64,000 bases of DNA from Ktedonosporobacter rubrisoli (lineage in GTDB: Bacteria; Chloroflexota; Ktedonobacteria; Ktedonobacterales; Ktedonobacteraceae): positions 6,510,001-6,574,000 of the forward strand of contig NZ_CP035758.1 of assembly GCF_004208415.1 (NCBI RefSeq), written 5' to 3'. The position numbers and the translations under genes are program-made. Below the pieces are notes generated by a model, which made no database searches, was not told the origin of the DNA, and worked only from the letters and a program-made list of their open reading frames with translations. Position 1 is the stretch's first letter; each line of letters starts with the position of its first letter. Of the stretch, positions 52,457 to 60,917 are shown one piece after another.

Positions 52457-53100
52457 CCTCAATTGTTGATCTGGACTCAACAACACTTCATAACATATTT
52501 GAAGCTGCCCAATTATTCGTCTCTTTTTGTATAGCTTTACGCGCTTTCTATCTTTATGGAAAAGCCCACAACTCCCGTTTATTTATCTTGTGGCTTGCGC
52601 TCAGCTTCATTGCTCTCACTTCTGCCGTTAGTATAGTAGGAGATAATCACTGGCTAGCGGGTCCGCTGAACACCAACTGGTTCAAGTACATAGCTCAAGC
52701 TGTGAGCTTTTTCTTTATCTGGCTTAGCACGTTCCGGGGGACAGAACGCTATTTACATCTCGTGCGAAACTTGCACATTGTCGGCTCTGTACTGCTGCTA
52801 GGCTTGCTGCTGGCCACTCCACTGCTGCCGGGGTTTCCCAATGCCTGGCTTCAGGTGACGTTAAGCTCATTACGCGCTGCAGTTTGTCTGTGCATCTTCT
52901 TCCAATATCTGATCTTCTTCTTCTCGAAAGCTACACACTTTAGCTTTCTTATGGGGGCTGCATTTTTATTTATTAGCTTTGGCTATCTTGTAATCTTTCC
53001 TAAATACTTGCTCTCCAACCAGGATCTTTTAACCAACACTGGGGATTGTATGCGCATCTTCGGTTTAGTTATCCTGCTCATTGCCTATCTGATTGGCTAA
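52453..53100 (+). CDS. Hypothetical multi-pass membrane protein
   Basis: 215 residues with about seven hydrophobic helices (about 15-32, 42-62, 78-95, 108-126, 136-152, 160-178, 195-213) and no recognised motif. Aromatic-rich (FFFIWLSTF, FFQYLIFFF). The ATGA overlap with the preceding gene shows coupled translation, so the two work together; sensor-like 7TM-type membrane protein is a guess. Confidence 0.7.
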   Translation: MTSIVDLDSTTLHNIFEAAQLFVSFCIALRAFYLYGKAHNSRLFILWLALSFIALTSAVSIVGDNHWLAGPLNTNWFKYIAQAVSFFFIWLSTFRGTERYLHLVRNLHIVGSVLLLGLLLATPLLPGFPNAWLQVTLSSLRAAVCLCIFFQYLIFFFSKATHFSFLMGAAFLFISFGYLVIFPKYLLSNQDLLTNTGDCMRIFGLVILLIAYLIG

Positions 53101-53216
53101 AGTCAGCGTACACTCTCAGTCGTCTTGTCCACGCATCACGATGAGCACCTGCATAGCAAAAGATAGCGCTTGTCTGGTAACGCGTGCTAAAACCTCCGGC
53201 CTTTGAGCTTGAGGGC

Positions 53217-54833
53217 TCACTTGCCGGCCGTCCCATCCAAGGGAAGCATGACGAAAAACGTGCTTCCCTCCCCTTCACTGCTCTCAACCCAGATATGGCC
53301 TCCATGTCCCCTGACAAGCTCTCGGCTGATATAGAGCCCGATGCCAAAGCCGCTTATCGACGGGTCCTGATTCCCGGCCCGGTAGAAGCGCTCGAAGATA
53401 AGCGGTATCTCAGGCTCAGGAATTCCCACCCCTTGATCCTTTACCCAGATCAGGACTTCTTTGATGCCCGTCCCAACGCGCCTGTAAGGGCGCAGTCCTA
53501 CCTCTATCCGGCTCTCCCACGGGCTATATTTCACTGCGTTACTTATCAAATTCTTCATTACCTGCTCGATCCTTCCCCTATCATAGCGACCGATCAGGCG
53601 TTCTGAGGAAGAGAGATCTTCAAGAACAAACCGTATATTGTGCGTGCGGACCGTGTGAGTGTAGCGCTCAACCAATTGCGTTAAGAAACCGAGCAGCTCT
53701 TGCTGGCCGGGATGAATCTTTAGCGAGGTTTGTTCGAGACGAAAAGCATCGAGCATCTCCTCGATGAGCTGCGTCATATGCTCGCACTCGGTAGCGATAC
53801 TATCGATGGCATAGCGTTGCGCAGTATCTGTTTCTTTATTGCGTGCTTGCAGTTGCAGGATCTCAGAGAAACCCATAATGGCGGTAAGAGGAGTGCGCAG
53901 CTCATGGTTGGCGATCACAAAGAACTCGTTCTTTTGGCGCTCAAGCTGTTTCTGGGCCGTAATATCCTGAAAGACCAACACAGCCTCGCTAATGATGCCT
54001 CCCGGTGTATAAATTGGCGCTGCGGCGCTCAGAAGCGCGGCGCTACTTCCATCCGAGCGCCTTACAAGGAGCTCCTGGCTGGGAACGATCTTGCCAGAAA
54101 GGGCCTGGATAAGGACAAAGTTCCAGCGAGCCACCAGTTGATGATCAACGCCAGTATTGACGGCAGATTGATTCAAAGGAATACCGATCAAGCGCGAAAG
54201 AGGCAGGCCAAGGAGCTGAGCAGCTGCCGGATTGGCATAGTTGATCTTGCTAGTCGTGGCCTCGACTAGCAACACGCCTCCCGGGAGCTGGTCAAGGATG
54301 GTATACAAGCGCTGCCGTTCATAGCCTATCGCGACATGATAGCTTTCGCTTTGCGCATTATTCACCGGCGGCAAGCTCTGACCTGTTCCATCGCTATGAG
54401 CTTCCTGCTCAGGCACCTCCTCGTTTGCTTGCCCAGGCGCTGCCTCCCGGATGGTAAGCAGCAAGTGAATAATCGTTCCCTGCTCATCGCTAAGGGGCTC
54501 AAGCGTCCAGTCCCAATAGGTATTGCCGCGCGCCAGGGAGTAATTGCTCCTGGCATGATATTTCTGTCCGCTTGCGACCACGCGCCTAAAAACAGCGATA
54601 TTAAAAAAATCGTTAGCATCTGCAGTTGCCTGCTGAGGAAGGAATTTGTCTAAAGTGTACCCAAGCGCATGTCCTTGCTGCCACGCAGGCTCAAGGAACG
54701 CCTGATAAGCTGTATTTGCAGAAAGTAAGCGTAAATCGTGTGCATCAAATAGCGCAATCCCTAATGGGAGATGATCAAGTATCAGGTCCGCATATGAGGA
54801 TAAATGCTGGGTATATGTTCGCGCGATATCCAC
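53217..54833 (-). CDS. PAS-domain sensor histidine kinase
   Basis: About 538 residues, without membrane helices. PAS1 (about 10-130) and PAS2 (about 170-295) precede the kinase core: H310 in NHELRTPL, N-box NLISNAVKYS, G1 DQGVGIPE, F-box FERFYRAG and G2 GFGIGLYI. TTG 54887 opens the frame, but GTG 54833 lies nine bases after AAGGAAAGG and is preferred. No response regulator is adjacent, so it is an orphan cytosolic kinase, probably sensing redox or a small ligand through PAS. Confidence 0.88.
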   Translation of the reverse strand: MDIARTYTQHLSSYADLILDHLPLGIALFDAHDLRLLSANTAYQAFLEPAWQQGHALGYTLDKFLPQQATADANDFFNIAVFRRVVASGQKYHARSNYSLARGNTYWDWTLEPLSDEQGTIIHLLLTIREAAPGQANEEVPEQEAHSDGTGQSLPPVNNAQSESYHVAIGYERQRLYTILDQLPGGVLLVEATTSKINYANPAAAQLLGLPLSRLIGIPLNQSAVNTGVDHQLVARWNFVLIQALSGKIVPSQELLVRRSDGSSAALLSAAAPIYTPGGIISEAVLVFQDITAQKQLERQKNEFFVIANHELRTPLTAIMGFSEILQLQARNKETDTAQRYAIDSIATECEHMTQLIEEMLDAFRLEQTSLKIHPGQQELLGFLTQLVERYTHTVRTHNIRFVLEDLSSSERLIGRYDRGRIEQVMKNLISNAVKYSPWESRIEVGLRPYRRVGTGIKEVLIWVKDQGVGIPEPEIPLIFERFYRAGNQDPSISGFGIGLYISRELVRGHGGHIWVESSEGEGSTFFVMLPLDGTAGK

Positions 54834-55102
54834 ACCGAGCAACCTTTCCTTACAAAGCAAAACTTTGCCTACTTCGAAAATTGTCAATATATGCTGGCGC
54901 CAAGAAACTTTAAATATTGTATTTACTTCATACTACCATAGAGACGAGAGGGGATGATACTTTATATCAAATATGGTACTTTATATACATCTATTTAAGT
55001 TAAGCTCATAAAAATTCCATTTGAATAGGCAATACGCATATGAACATAGGAAAAAGAGAAAGCTGCTTCTCTCTTCCCATTCAACGGAAGGTATAATACG
55101 TT

Positions 55103-55966
55103 ATGAATGAGAATACCACTTCTGCAAATCAGCAGACAAATAGCTATGTGATTGACGCAGAAAACGCGGCGGAAATGGCCCGCCTCAACGTCCAAGATAA
55201 GTTGATCACCAGGGCCATGGGCGGCCTTTTCCCCGAACAAATTAATCTGACAGAGACGCGCCGACTCTTAGATATCGCCTGTGGGCCGGGTGGTTGGCTG
55301 CTTGAAGTCATGAAGCAGTATCCACACATGCAGGGTGTAGGGATCGATATTAGTCAACTTATGATGGAATATGCGACAGGGGCAGCTCAGCGCGAAAAGT
55401 TACAAAATGTGTATTTTCGCGTCATGGATGCGACACAATCCCTCGACTTCCCGGACCAGACTTTTGATCTCGTCAACGGGCGGATCTTAACCGGCTTTCT
55501 CTCTACTAATGGTTGGCCCTCTCTTCTTCAGGAATGCTGGCGCATTACCCGACCGGGCGGGAGTATCCGGCTGACTGAGCCTGAATATGGCTTTACCAAT
55601 AGCGCGGCCCTTGATGCCTTAACCGGGATGATGGCCCAGGCTCTTCAGCGTACCAATCATTCCTTTTCCCCGCATGGGCGCACCTTTGGAACCACGCCCA
55701 TGCTGCGCCTCTTAATCCAGCAAGCCGGCTATCAAGAGATTCAGCACAAGGCGCACGTTATCGATTACTCAGCAGGAGCAGAGCTTCATAAGAGCAACGT
55801 GCAAAATTTGCTCATAGTCTATAAATTGCTGCAGCCATTTCTTGTCAAGGCCGGGATTACCACGACCGAGGAAGCCGAAAGGCTGTATGAGCAAATGATC
55901 GAAGATCTGCAAAGGCCAGATTTCTGCGGGATCGATTTTTATCTCACGGTCTGGGGCCACAAATAA
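55103..55966 (+). CDS. SAM-dependent methyltransferase, copy 1
   Basis: 287 residues, class I Rossmann methyltransferase. Motif I is LDIACGPGGWLLEV (about 56-69), followed by the acidic GVGIDIS, FPDQTFDLVNGR and the UbiE-like RITRPGGSIRLTEPE. It is the first of two tandem paralogues that share their upstream region including the SD block CGGAAGGT. The C-terminal 140 residues are helical and bind the acceptor; substrate unknown. A near-perfect hairpin of AAGAGAAAG/CTTCTCTCTT lies just upstream of the SD. Confidence 0.9.
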   Translation: MNENTTSANQQTNSYVIDAENAAEMARLNVQDKLITRAMGGLFPEQINLTETRRLLDIACGPGGWLLEVMKQYPHMQGVGIDISQLMMEYATGAAQREKLQNVYFRVMDATQSLDFPDQTFDLVNGRILTGFLSTNGWPSLLQECWRITRPGGSIRLTEPEYGFTNSAALDALTGMMAQALQRTNHSFSPHGRTFGTTPMLRLLIQQAGYQEIQHKAHVIDYSAGAELHKSNVQNLLIVYKLLQPFLVKAGITTTEEAERLYEQMIEDLQRPDFCGIDFYLTVWGHK

Positions 55967-56162
55967 GCCCCGTACAGCGCTGCCGAGATGCCCTGACGGC
56001 TCTACGACAAAGCCAGCGCCCCATTATGCAAGGAGCAAGCTTGCGGAGAAAAGCTTAAGTTAAGCTCATAAAATTTCTATTCGAATAGACAACATACATA
56101 GGAGTTTGAGGAAAAGAGAGAGCTGCTTCTCTCTTCCCATTCAACGGAAGGTGCAATACGTC

Positions 56163-57026
56163 ATGGATGAGAATGCCACTTCTGCAAATCAGCAGACAAA
56201 TAGCTATGTGATTGACGCAGAAAACGCGGCGGAAATGGCCCGGCTCATGCTGCAGGATCATATGCTCACGCAGGCCATGGGTGGCCTTTTCCCCGAACAA
56301 ATTAATCTGACAGAGACGCGTCGGGTCTTAGACATTGCCTGTGGGCCGGGAGGTTGGCTGCTTGAAGTCATGAAGCAGTATCCACACATGCAGGGTGTGG
56401 GGATCGATATTAGTCAACTTATGATGGAATATGCGACAGGGGCAGCTCAGCGCGAAAAGTTACAAAATGTGTATTTTCGCGTCATGGATGCCAGCAGGAC
56501 CCTGGATTTCCCTGACAACTCCTTCGATCTGGTCAATGGGCGCATTCTTGCCGGCTTTCTCTCCACGCAGCAGTGGCCGCCGCTGCTTGCGGAGTGTTAT
56601 CGCATCACGAAGCCTGGAGGAATACTGCGCTTAACCGAGGCCGAATGGGGCATCACTAACAGCACAGCCTATGATCGGATGACAGGGCTGATGATCAAGG
56701 CCGGATTGCAAAGCGGTCACGCCTTCTCGCCGGGTGGGCGAACTGTCGGAACTACAGCGATGTTACGCAGGCTGATGCTGCAGGCTGGCTATCAAGTGTT
56801 GGGACAGAAAGCATCAGCCCTGGACTATTCAGCGGGAACCCAGGCTCACAAGAGCAACGTCCACAACTTTCAGGTCTTCTACAAGCTCGCGCAACCCTTT
56901 CTGGCACAGATGGAAGTTGCCACTCAGGAGGAGTTGGATCACCTCTATGCACAGATGGAAGTCGAGATGCTAGCCGAGGACTTCTGCGCCGTCGATTACT
57001 ATCTCACGGTCTGGGGCCACAAATAA
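56163..57026 (+). CDS. SAM-dependent methyltransferase, copy 2
   Basis: 287 residues, tandem duplicate of the gene at 55103. The first about 110 codons are nearly identical to copy 1 at the DNA level, after which the sequences diverge sharply (from about 56490). Motif I LDIACGPGGW and RITKPGGILRLTEAE are kept. The frame is open from 56106, but ATG 56163 corresponds to the start of copy 1 and has GGAAGGTG. The upstream 100 bases, including a stem AAGAGAGAG/CTTCTCTCTT, are also duplicated. The divergent C-terminal half suggests a different acceptor. Confidence 0.9.
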   Translation: MDENATSANQQTNSYVIDAENAAEMARLMLQDHMLTQAMGGLFPEQINLTETRRVLDIACGPGGWLLEVMKQYPHMQGVGIDISQLMMEYATGAAQREKLQNVYFRVMDASRTLDFPDNSFDLVNGRILAGFLSTQQWPPLLAECYRITKPGGILRLTEAEWGITNSTAYDRMTGLMIKAGLQSGHAFSPGGRTVGTTAMLRRLMLQAGYQVLGQKASALDYSAGTQAHKSNVHNFQVFYKLAQPFLAQMEVATQEELDHLYAQMEVEMLAEDFCAVDYYLTVWGHK

Positions 57027-57032
57027 GCCCCG

Positions 57033-57074
57033 GGCAGCGCTGCTTTCACACCAAATCCTACAAGTAGCGCTGCC
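57033..57074. terminator. Inverted repeat after methyltransferase copy 2
   Basis: GGCAGCGCT (57033-57041) and AGCGCTGCC (57066-57074) form a perfect 9-bp stem with a 24-base loop between convergent genes. The right arm corresponds to sequence following copy 1 (near 55975-55985), so the arm pair arose by partial duplication. Confidence 0.45.
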
Positions 57075-57132
57075 GAGAGATCCTGATGGCTCTGCGCCAA
57101 AGCCCATCAACATAATCATGCCGAAAGCAGGC

Positions 57133-58098
57133 TTATTGAGAAAAGCTGCGGAAGACGGCGCCGGCTAACTTCAAGTTTCCCCGCGCATCCATCAGGCCAA
57201 ACTTAGGATTCATTGTGTCGATCCAGGCATACCAGATAACCACAGGGACATGCAGCCGCCGTAGAACTATAAAACAGCGCCGCAGATATTCGGCCTGCCA
57301 GAATGTATCGCGGCTTCCATAGCCTATCTCCGTTACCCAGACAGGCTTGTGCGCTACGCTCTGATACTTCGTCACACCAGTGGCCAGATCGCCAAAGGGC
57401 AGCTTGCCACCAGAGCAGCCATGAGCGCACCAGCCATCAGGAGAGGTTCCGTATGGGTGAAGGCCCACGGCATCTATTTGCGCAAAGCCACCCGGGCTGC
57501 CCTGCATCACAGCCTTGAGATATTGAATCTGGCCCGAGACCAATCCACCCATAACAACTTTTGTCGCTGGGCTTTTTGTTTTTATGGTCCTGGTCGCCCG
57601 CTCAAGCAGATAAGCATACTCTTGCGGTGGAATATAGGGACAGTAGCCGGAGCGGCAAAAATCTTCCTCGTTCCATAGCTCAATTGCAGGCACAAAAGAG
57701 TTCGCGGCGAGAATCTGGTTAAGTTTAGGGACATAGACAGCATTAACATAAGTTCGCCAGGCTGAAAAAGGCATGCTCCGTCCGGGAGGTGGAGTCCTTG
57801 TCGTCTCGTTATTGACAAGAACCAGGTTTTTTACGTCTGCAGGCCAGGCAGAGCTGAAGGTCACCTGGCTATAGTCACCACGAACCCAGGCCGGCCCCAA
57901 TATTTCCAGTTGCAGAGGAGATGGGATCTTGGCAGCAGCATGCGTGTCGATCTGTACCCCGAAGGTGGTCTCCTCTCCCCCAAAGGCCAAGGCTTTATTC
58001 CTCTGCTGACTCAGGCCCAAAGATAGTAGCATACTGGCGAGAAGAAGCAAGCATGGCAGAACTCTTCTTCCCAGAAAATATAAGACTTTTCGCTTCAT
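57133..58098 (-). CDS. Secreted glycoside hydrolase-like (clan GH-A) protein
   Basis: 321 residues with an N-terminal signal peptide (about 1-39, a long Leu-rich hydrophobic core). The mature part is a TIM barrel. The acid/base Glu144 is in IELWNEEDF and the nucleophile Glu257 in VWVTEIGYGS, the pattern of clan GH-A (GH5/GH39-like). VGLHPYGTSPDGW is the His-containing active-site strand. Cys148/153 and 224/228 may form disulfides. It probably cleaves a plant or fungal polysaccharide outside the cell. SD weak. Confidence 0.8.
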   Translation of the reverse strand: MKRKVLYFLGRRVLPCLLLLASMLLSLGLSQQRNKALAFGGEETTFGVQIDTHAAAKIPSPLQLEILGPAWVRGDYSQVTFSSAWPADVKNLVLVNNETTRTPPPGRSMPFSAWRTYVNAVYVPKLNQILAANSFVPAIELWNEEDFCRSGYCPYIPPQEYAYLLERATRTIKTKSPATKVVMGGLVSGQIQYLKAVMQGSPGGFAQIDAVGLHPYGTSPDGWCAHGCSGGKLPFGDLATGVTKYQSVAHKPVWVTEIGYGSRDTFWQAEYLRRCFIVLRRLHVPVVIWYAWIDTMNPKFGLMDARGNLKLAGAVFRSFSQ

Positions 58099-58295
58099 GG
58101 CTGTACTTTAACAGTTGATGGCAGAAAATAAAGGCCATACATTTCGATATAAGCCTGCCTGAAGCTAGTAGTCTGTCAAGGTTTCTGTGAGGAGCCCTGG
58201 CGTTCTCCCTGGATCAAAAAGGCAAATTTCTTGCCACGATTTGTCAGGATTTCATGCTAATATAGAGATATCCATAGAACGCGATGAGGTTGGCC

Positions 58296-59291
58296 ATGCG
58301 TGCAGATCGTTTGTTATCACTCCTTATGCTCTTACAAATTAAAGGGAATGTTACAGCCCAGGAGCTGGCTCGGCGCCTGGAGGTATCTGAGCGCACCATT
58401 TATCGCGATATTGAGGCCTTAAGCGCAGCTGGGATACCTGTCTATACCGAACGCGGCCCGGGAGGAGGCTGCAGGCTTGCCGAAGGCTATCAAACTACGC
58501 TGACCGGCTTGACAACTGATGAGTTGAACACGTTATTTATGCCCAGCCATGCTCTACCGCTGGCAGATCTAGGAGAGGATCGAGCCCTTAACACTGCACA
58601 GCACAAATTGCTGGCAACCTTGCCATCCACGCAGCAACGCGGCATCGAACATACGCGCCAGCGCCTGTATCTGGATTCCGCGGGCTGGTATCGCGGCCAG
58701 GAAGCCGTTCCCTTTCTCCTTACTCTGCGCGATGCCATCTGGCACGATCTTAAGGTGCAGATCGTCTATCGCAAAAATAGCGGAGAGATTATTGAGCGCG
58801 TTATTGAGCCACTGGGCCTTGTTGCTAAGGCCGGCATCTGGTATATGGTCGCCCTCTCATACGGAAAGCTGCGCGTCTTTCGCGTCTCGCGCGTGCGCCG
58901 GGCCAGCATTCTTAGCGAGGTCTGTACGCGCCCGGCCGATTTCGATCTAGAAAATTTCTGGGCCAGGTGGAGCAGCGAATTTCATGCCCAGCTCACCCGC
59001 TACCCGGTCACACTACGCATCTCGCCAGCCTTTATCCCTATCCTACCCCAGATTCTTGGCGAGGAAGCGCATAAATATCTTGAAGAGGCTGGCCCGGCCG
59101 ATAGCGAGGGCTGGGTCGTTATCAGGCTCTCTTTTGACTCATTTGAGGCGGCCCGCAGCTACATTCTGGGCTTTGAAACAATGGCCGAGGTTATCGAGCC
59201 TGTGGAATTGCGCCGGAGCATTCAGGAGGTAGCCACAGAGATTGCCGAGTTTTATCGACTCCGCGATCAACGGGCAAACTCTTCTTTGTAA
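58296..59291 (+). CDS. WYL-domain transcriptional regulator
   Basis: 331 residues. N-terminal HTH (about 1-60, LLSLLMLLQIKGNVTAQELARRLEVSERTIYRDIEALSAAGIPVYTERGPGGG); WYL domain (about 140-200, VQIVYRKNSGEIIERVIEPLGLVAKAGIWYMVALSYGKLRVFRVSRV); C-terminal WCX domain (about 225-315). WYL domains bind ligands, nucleic acids included. ATG 58296 is preferred over 58284 because GAGG lies six bases before it. It is convergent with the lanthipeptide precursors; a role in their control is only possible. Confidence 0.9.
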   Translation: MRADRLLSLLMLLQIKGNVTAQELARRLEVSERTIYRDIEALSAAGIPVYTERGPGGGCRLAEGYQTTLTGLTTDELNTLFMPSHALPLADLGEDRALNTAQHKLLATLPSTQQRGIEHTRQRLYLDSAGWYRGQEAVPFLLTLRDAIWHDLKVQIVYRKNSGEIIERVIEPLGLVAKAGIWYMVALSYGKLRVFRVSRVRRASILSEVCTRPADFDLENFWARWSSEFHAQLTRYPVTLRISPAFIPILPQILGEEAHKYLEEAGPADSEGWVVIRLSFDSFEAARSYILGFETMAEVIEPVELRRSIQEVATEIAEFYRLRDQRANSSL

Positions 59292-59397
59292 GCCGGCTCA
59301 CTGTCCAACACAATACTTGAGCTCGTTGCAGGGCAAGCGATACAGGCAACAGCATGCATATATCCTTGCCCCGATTACGGCCCACGCGTTTAAATTA

Positions 59398-59613
59398 TTA
59401 GCACCCCCAGAGGAAACTACCGCATGCACAGCTATTCCAGCAGCTACAGGATTGTGAACAGGTTTTCAAAAAGGTGGGAACAGGCCAGTCCGGCTGCGCG
59501 TCATTCTGCGGCAGCGCCTCGGTTACGATGCGCACATCTAGCTCAAATATGTCATCCATGACGGCCTCTACCGAACTCGGTGCAGAGGTAACTTCTTCCG
59601 TGAAAATAGGCAT
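59398..59613 (-). CDS. FxLD-family lanthipeptide precursor 1
   Basis: 71 residues. The leader starts MPIFTEE and has the FELD motif (23-26, IFELDVRIV), the FxLD/FNLD recognition motif used by class I LanB enzymes. The core (from about 45) is Cys-rich and unlike the other two: C52, C56, C58, C62, C64, C71, with Thr47, Thr51, Ser53, Ser55, Ser57, Ser61 and Ser66 for dehydration. The start follows AAGGAAAGGAAGTGTT. The conserved GCCGGC element (59669-59683) lies 56 bases upstream. Modification by the divergent LanB is inferred. Confidence 0.82.
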   Translation of the reverse strand: MPIFTEEVTSAPSSVEAVMDDIFELDVRIVTEALPQNDAQPDWPVPTFLKTCSQSCSCWNSCACGSFLWGC

Positions 59614-59803
59614 AACACTTCCTTTCCTTACAGCAAAAATCAGTTTCTTTTCCTGGCACCCTGACGAAAGCTGGCCGGCAAACCGCTCTCACCAAGAATT
59701 GGGACGTGACCCTGGTCCGCAATCCCAGGATTGATAGTCGAGGTACTTATTGAGCTTCTGACAGGGCAAAGTTAGAGACAATTTACCTCTATCTCTGCCT
59801 CTG

Positions 59804-60022
59804 TTATATCTCACAGTTGGCATTACATGTAACACTACACTGGAGCATAGTAATAGTGCAATATTTGGGACAAGTAACGTACTCGCTAAATTTGATGCCA
59901 TTTAGTTTCTTCTCATATTCTGCGGTTGGCGCAACAAGCACGCGCACATCCAGATCAAACCACTCATCCATGTCCATTGCAGAGTTCTGAACCAGGGGAG
60001 CTTCTTCCGTGAGAACAGGCAT
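59804..60022 (-). CDS. FxLD-family lanthipeptide precursor 2
   Basis: 72 residues. The leader MPVLTEEAPLVQNSAMDMDE is followed by FDLD (22-25, WFDLDVRVLVAP). The core has C51-x3-C55-x6-C62-x3-C66-x3-C70, with Thr50, Thr56, Thr58, Ser63 and Thr65 as possible dehydration sites. Cys spacing is the same as in precursor 3. It has its own good promoter (60180-60209), the hairpin at 60146-60168 and the GCCGGC element in its leader. SD AAGGAAAGGAAG. Confidence 0.85.
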   Translation of the reverse strand: MPVLTEEAPLVQNSAMDMDEWFDLDVRVLVAPTAEYEKKLNGIKFSEYVTCPKYCTITMLQCSVTCNANCEI

Positions 60023-60145
60023 AACGCTTCCTTTCCTTATGACAAGAAGAAAATACGACAGCGAGAAATAAGGTGCATTTGTTAATTAAGCTAGCATCTC
60101 TGCAGAAACTGGCCGGCAAACAATCCCTGCTATACAGGTAAATTC

Positions 60146-60168
60146 AGCTCTATATGCTCTATAGAGCT
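60146..60168 (-). promoter_or_regulatory. Leader hairpin of precursor 2
   Basis: AGCTCTATA (60146-60154) and TATAGAGCT (60160-60168) form a perfect 9-bp stem with a five-base loop. It begins about five bases after the inferred transcription start of precursor 2, so it would cap the 5' end of its mRNA. Confidence 0.6.
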
Positions 60169-60179
60169 CCTCAGATTTT

Positions 60180-60209
60180 ATTATAGAAATATATTATTAG
60201 CATTGTCAA
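60180..60209 (-). promoter_or_regulatory. Promoter of precursor 2
   Basis: On the minus strand a perfect TTGACA (60209-60204) is 18 bases from a perfect TATAAT (60185-60180). Transcription would start near 60173, leaving a 150-base leader before the precursor 2 ATG. Confidence 0.75.
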
Positions 60210-60331
60210 TAAAGGTAATATTAAAAAGATATGTTACAGATAGAAAAGGAGCAAATATTTTAGGGCCTGGCACATGGCGGGGAACGAGGTAGAGATAAAT
60301 TACTTCTATCCCTACCCCTATTATTTAGAGC

Positions 60332-60544
60332 CTACCCACAGAAGGCAGGACATGAAGTGCTACAGCGATTCGCGAAGGTATGGCAAAATTTGGAACATGC
60401 TTGAAAGCTATGGGGGTTTTCATGTAGTTTCTTCTCATGCTCAGCCATTGGTGCAACGAGCACGCGCACGTCTAGATCAAACACGTCATCCATGGATATT
60501 GCAGAATTCCGAACAGCGGGGATTTCTTCCGTAAAAACAGGCAT
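60332..60544 (-). CDS. FxLD-family lanthipeptide precursor 3
   Basis: 70 residues from ATG 60544, with AAAGGAAG upstream (a longer frame to 60640 lacks a start signal). Leader MPVFTEEIPAVRNSAISMDD and FDLD (22-25, VFDLDVRVLVAP) closely match precursor 2. Core: C50-x3-C54-x6-C61-x3-C65-x3-C69, with Ser46, Ser51, Thr56, Ser62, Thr63 and Ser64 available. It is closest to the divergent lanB. Candidate promoter at 60746-60774. Confidence 0.85.
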   Translation of the reverse strand: MPVFTEEIPAVRNSAISMDDVFDLDVRVLVAPMAEHEKKLHENPHSFQACSKFCHTFANRCSTSCPAFCG

Positions 60545-60745
60545 AACGCTTCCTTTCTTTGCGCTAAAAAACAACTGACATTCGTTGCTCAGGTTGGCAC
60601 CCAGATAGAAGCTGGCCGGCAAACAGCTCCGAGTAGACATTGAGGACGTAGCGCTATTTGGCTTCCCGGGATAGGCAGCGTAGCATATAGTTACCTGCTC
60701 TATGGTAAAGCTATCTGCTACCCTGATGGCATCCTCTTAGCCGTA

Positions 60746-60774
60746 ATTGTACATCTTTATCCACATATTTACAA
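60746..60774 (-). promoter_or_regulatory. Candidate promoter of precursor 3
   Basis: On the minus strand TTGTAA (60774-60769) and TACAAT (60751-60746) are spaced by 17 bases, giving a leader of about 195 bases before the ATG at 60544. Its layout parallels the promoter of precursor 2. Confidence 0.5.
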
Positions 60775-60888
60775 TAAATATAGTAGATAATCAATTGACA
60801 TATTATTGAGTAACATTTGCTTTATATGATACATTGTTGGTATCTCGTCAGATATTAATTCTGATAGATCTTGTCAATAGAGCGCCTT

Positions 60889-60917
60889 TTGACGTAAATA
60901 AAATAATAGGCTATAAT
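60889..60917 (+). promoter_or_regulatory. Promoter of lanB
   Basis: TTGACG (60889-60894) and a perfect TATAAT (60912-60917) are separated by exactly 17 bases. Transcription from about 60924 leaves a 200-base leader before the lanB ATG at 61127. It is back to back with the precursor 3 promoter. Confidence 0.75.

Larger units (their letters stand above)
60022..60624 (-). repeat. Conserved SD block and GCCGGC element of the precursor units
   Basis: Each precursor is preceded on the minus strand by the same SD block (GGAAGCGTTATG or GGAAGTGTTATG) and, 56-86 bases further up, by GTTTGCCGGCCAG. The plus-strand positions of this element are 59669-59683, 60108-60121 and 60611-60624; this entry spans the last two units. 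In units 1 and 3 similarity continues through TGGCACCC...GAAGCTGGCCGG. The repeats show that the precursors arose by tandem duplication with their control region. Confidence 0.7.

Noticed and set aside
55103..57026. The tandem methyltransferases as lanthipeptide tailoring enzymes
   Set aside because: They resemble UbiE-type enzymes, not the isoaspartyl methyltransferase-like enzymes of FxLD clusters, and are separated from the precursors by two unrelated genes.
59689..59901. 70-codon minus-strand frame overlapping the end of precursor 2
   Set aside because: It overlaps precursor 2 in another frame and has no SD. Partial similarity with sequence after precursor 1 reflects duplicated flanking DNA, not a conserved peptide.
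60274..60534. 86-codon plus-strand frame
   Set aside because: It is antisense to precursor 3 and has no ribosome site; its composition is that of a shadow frame.
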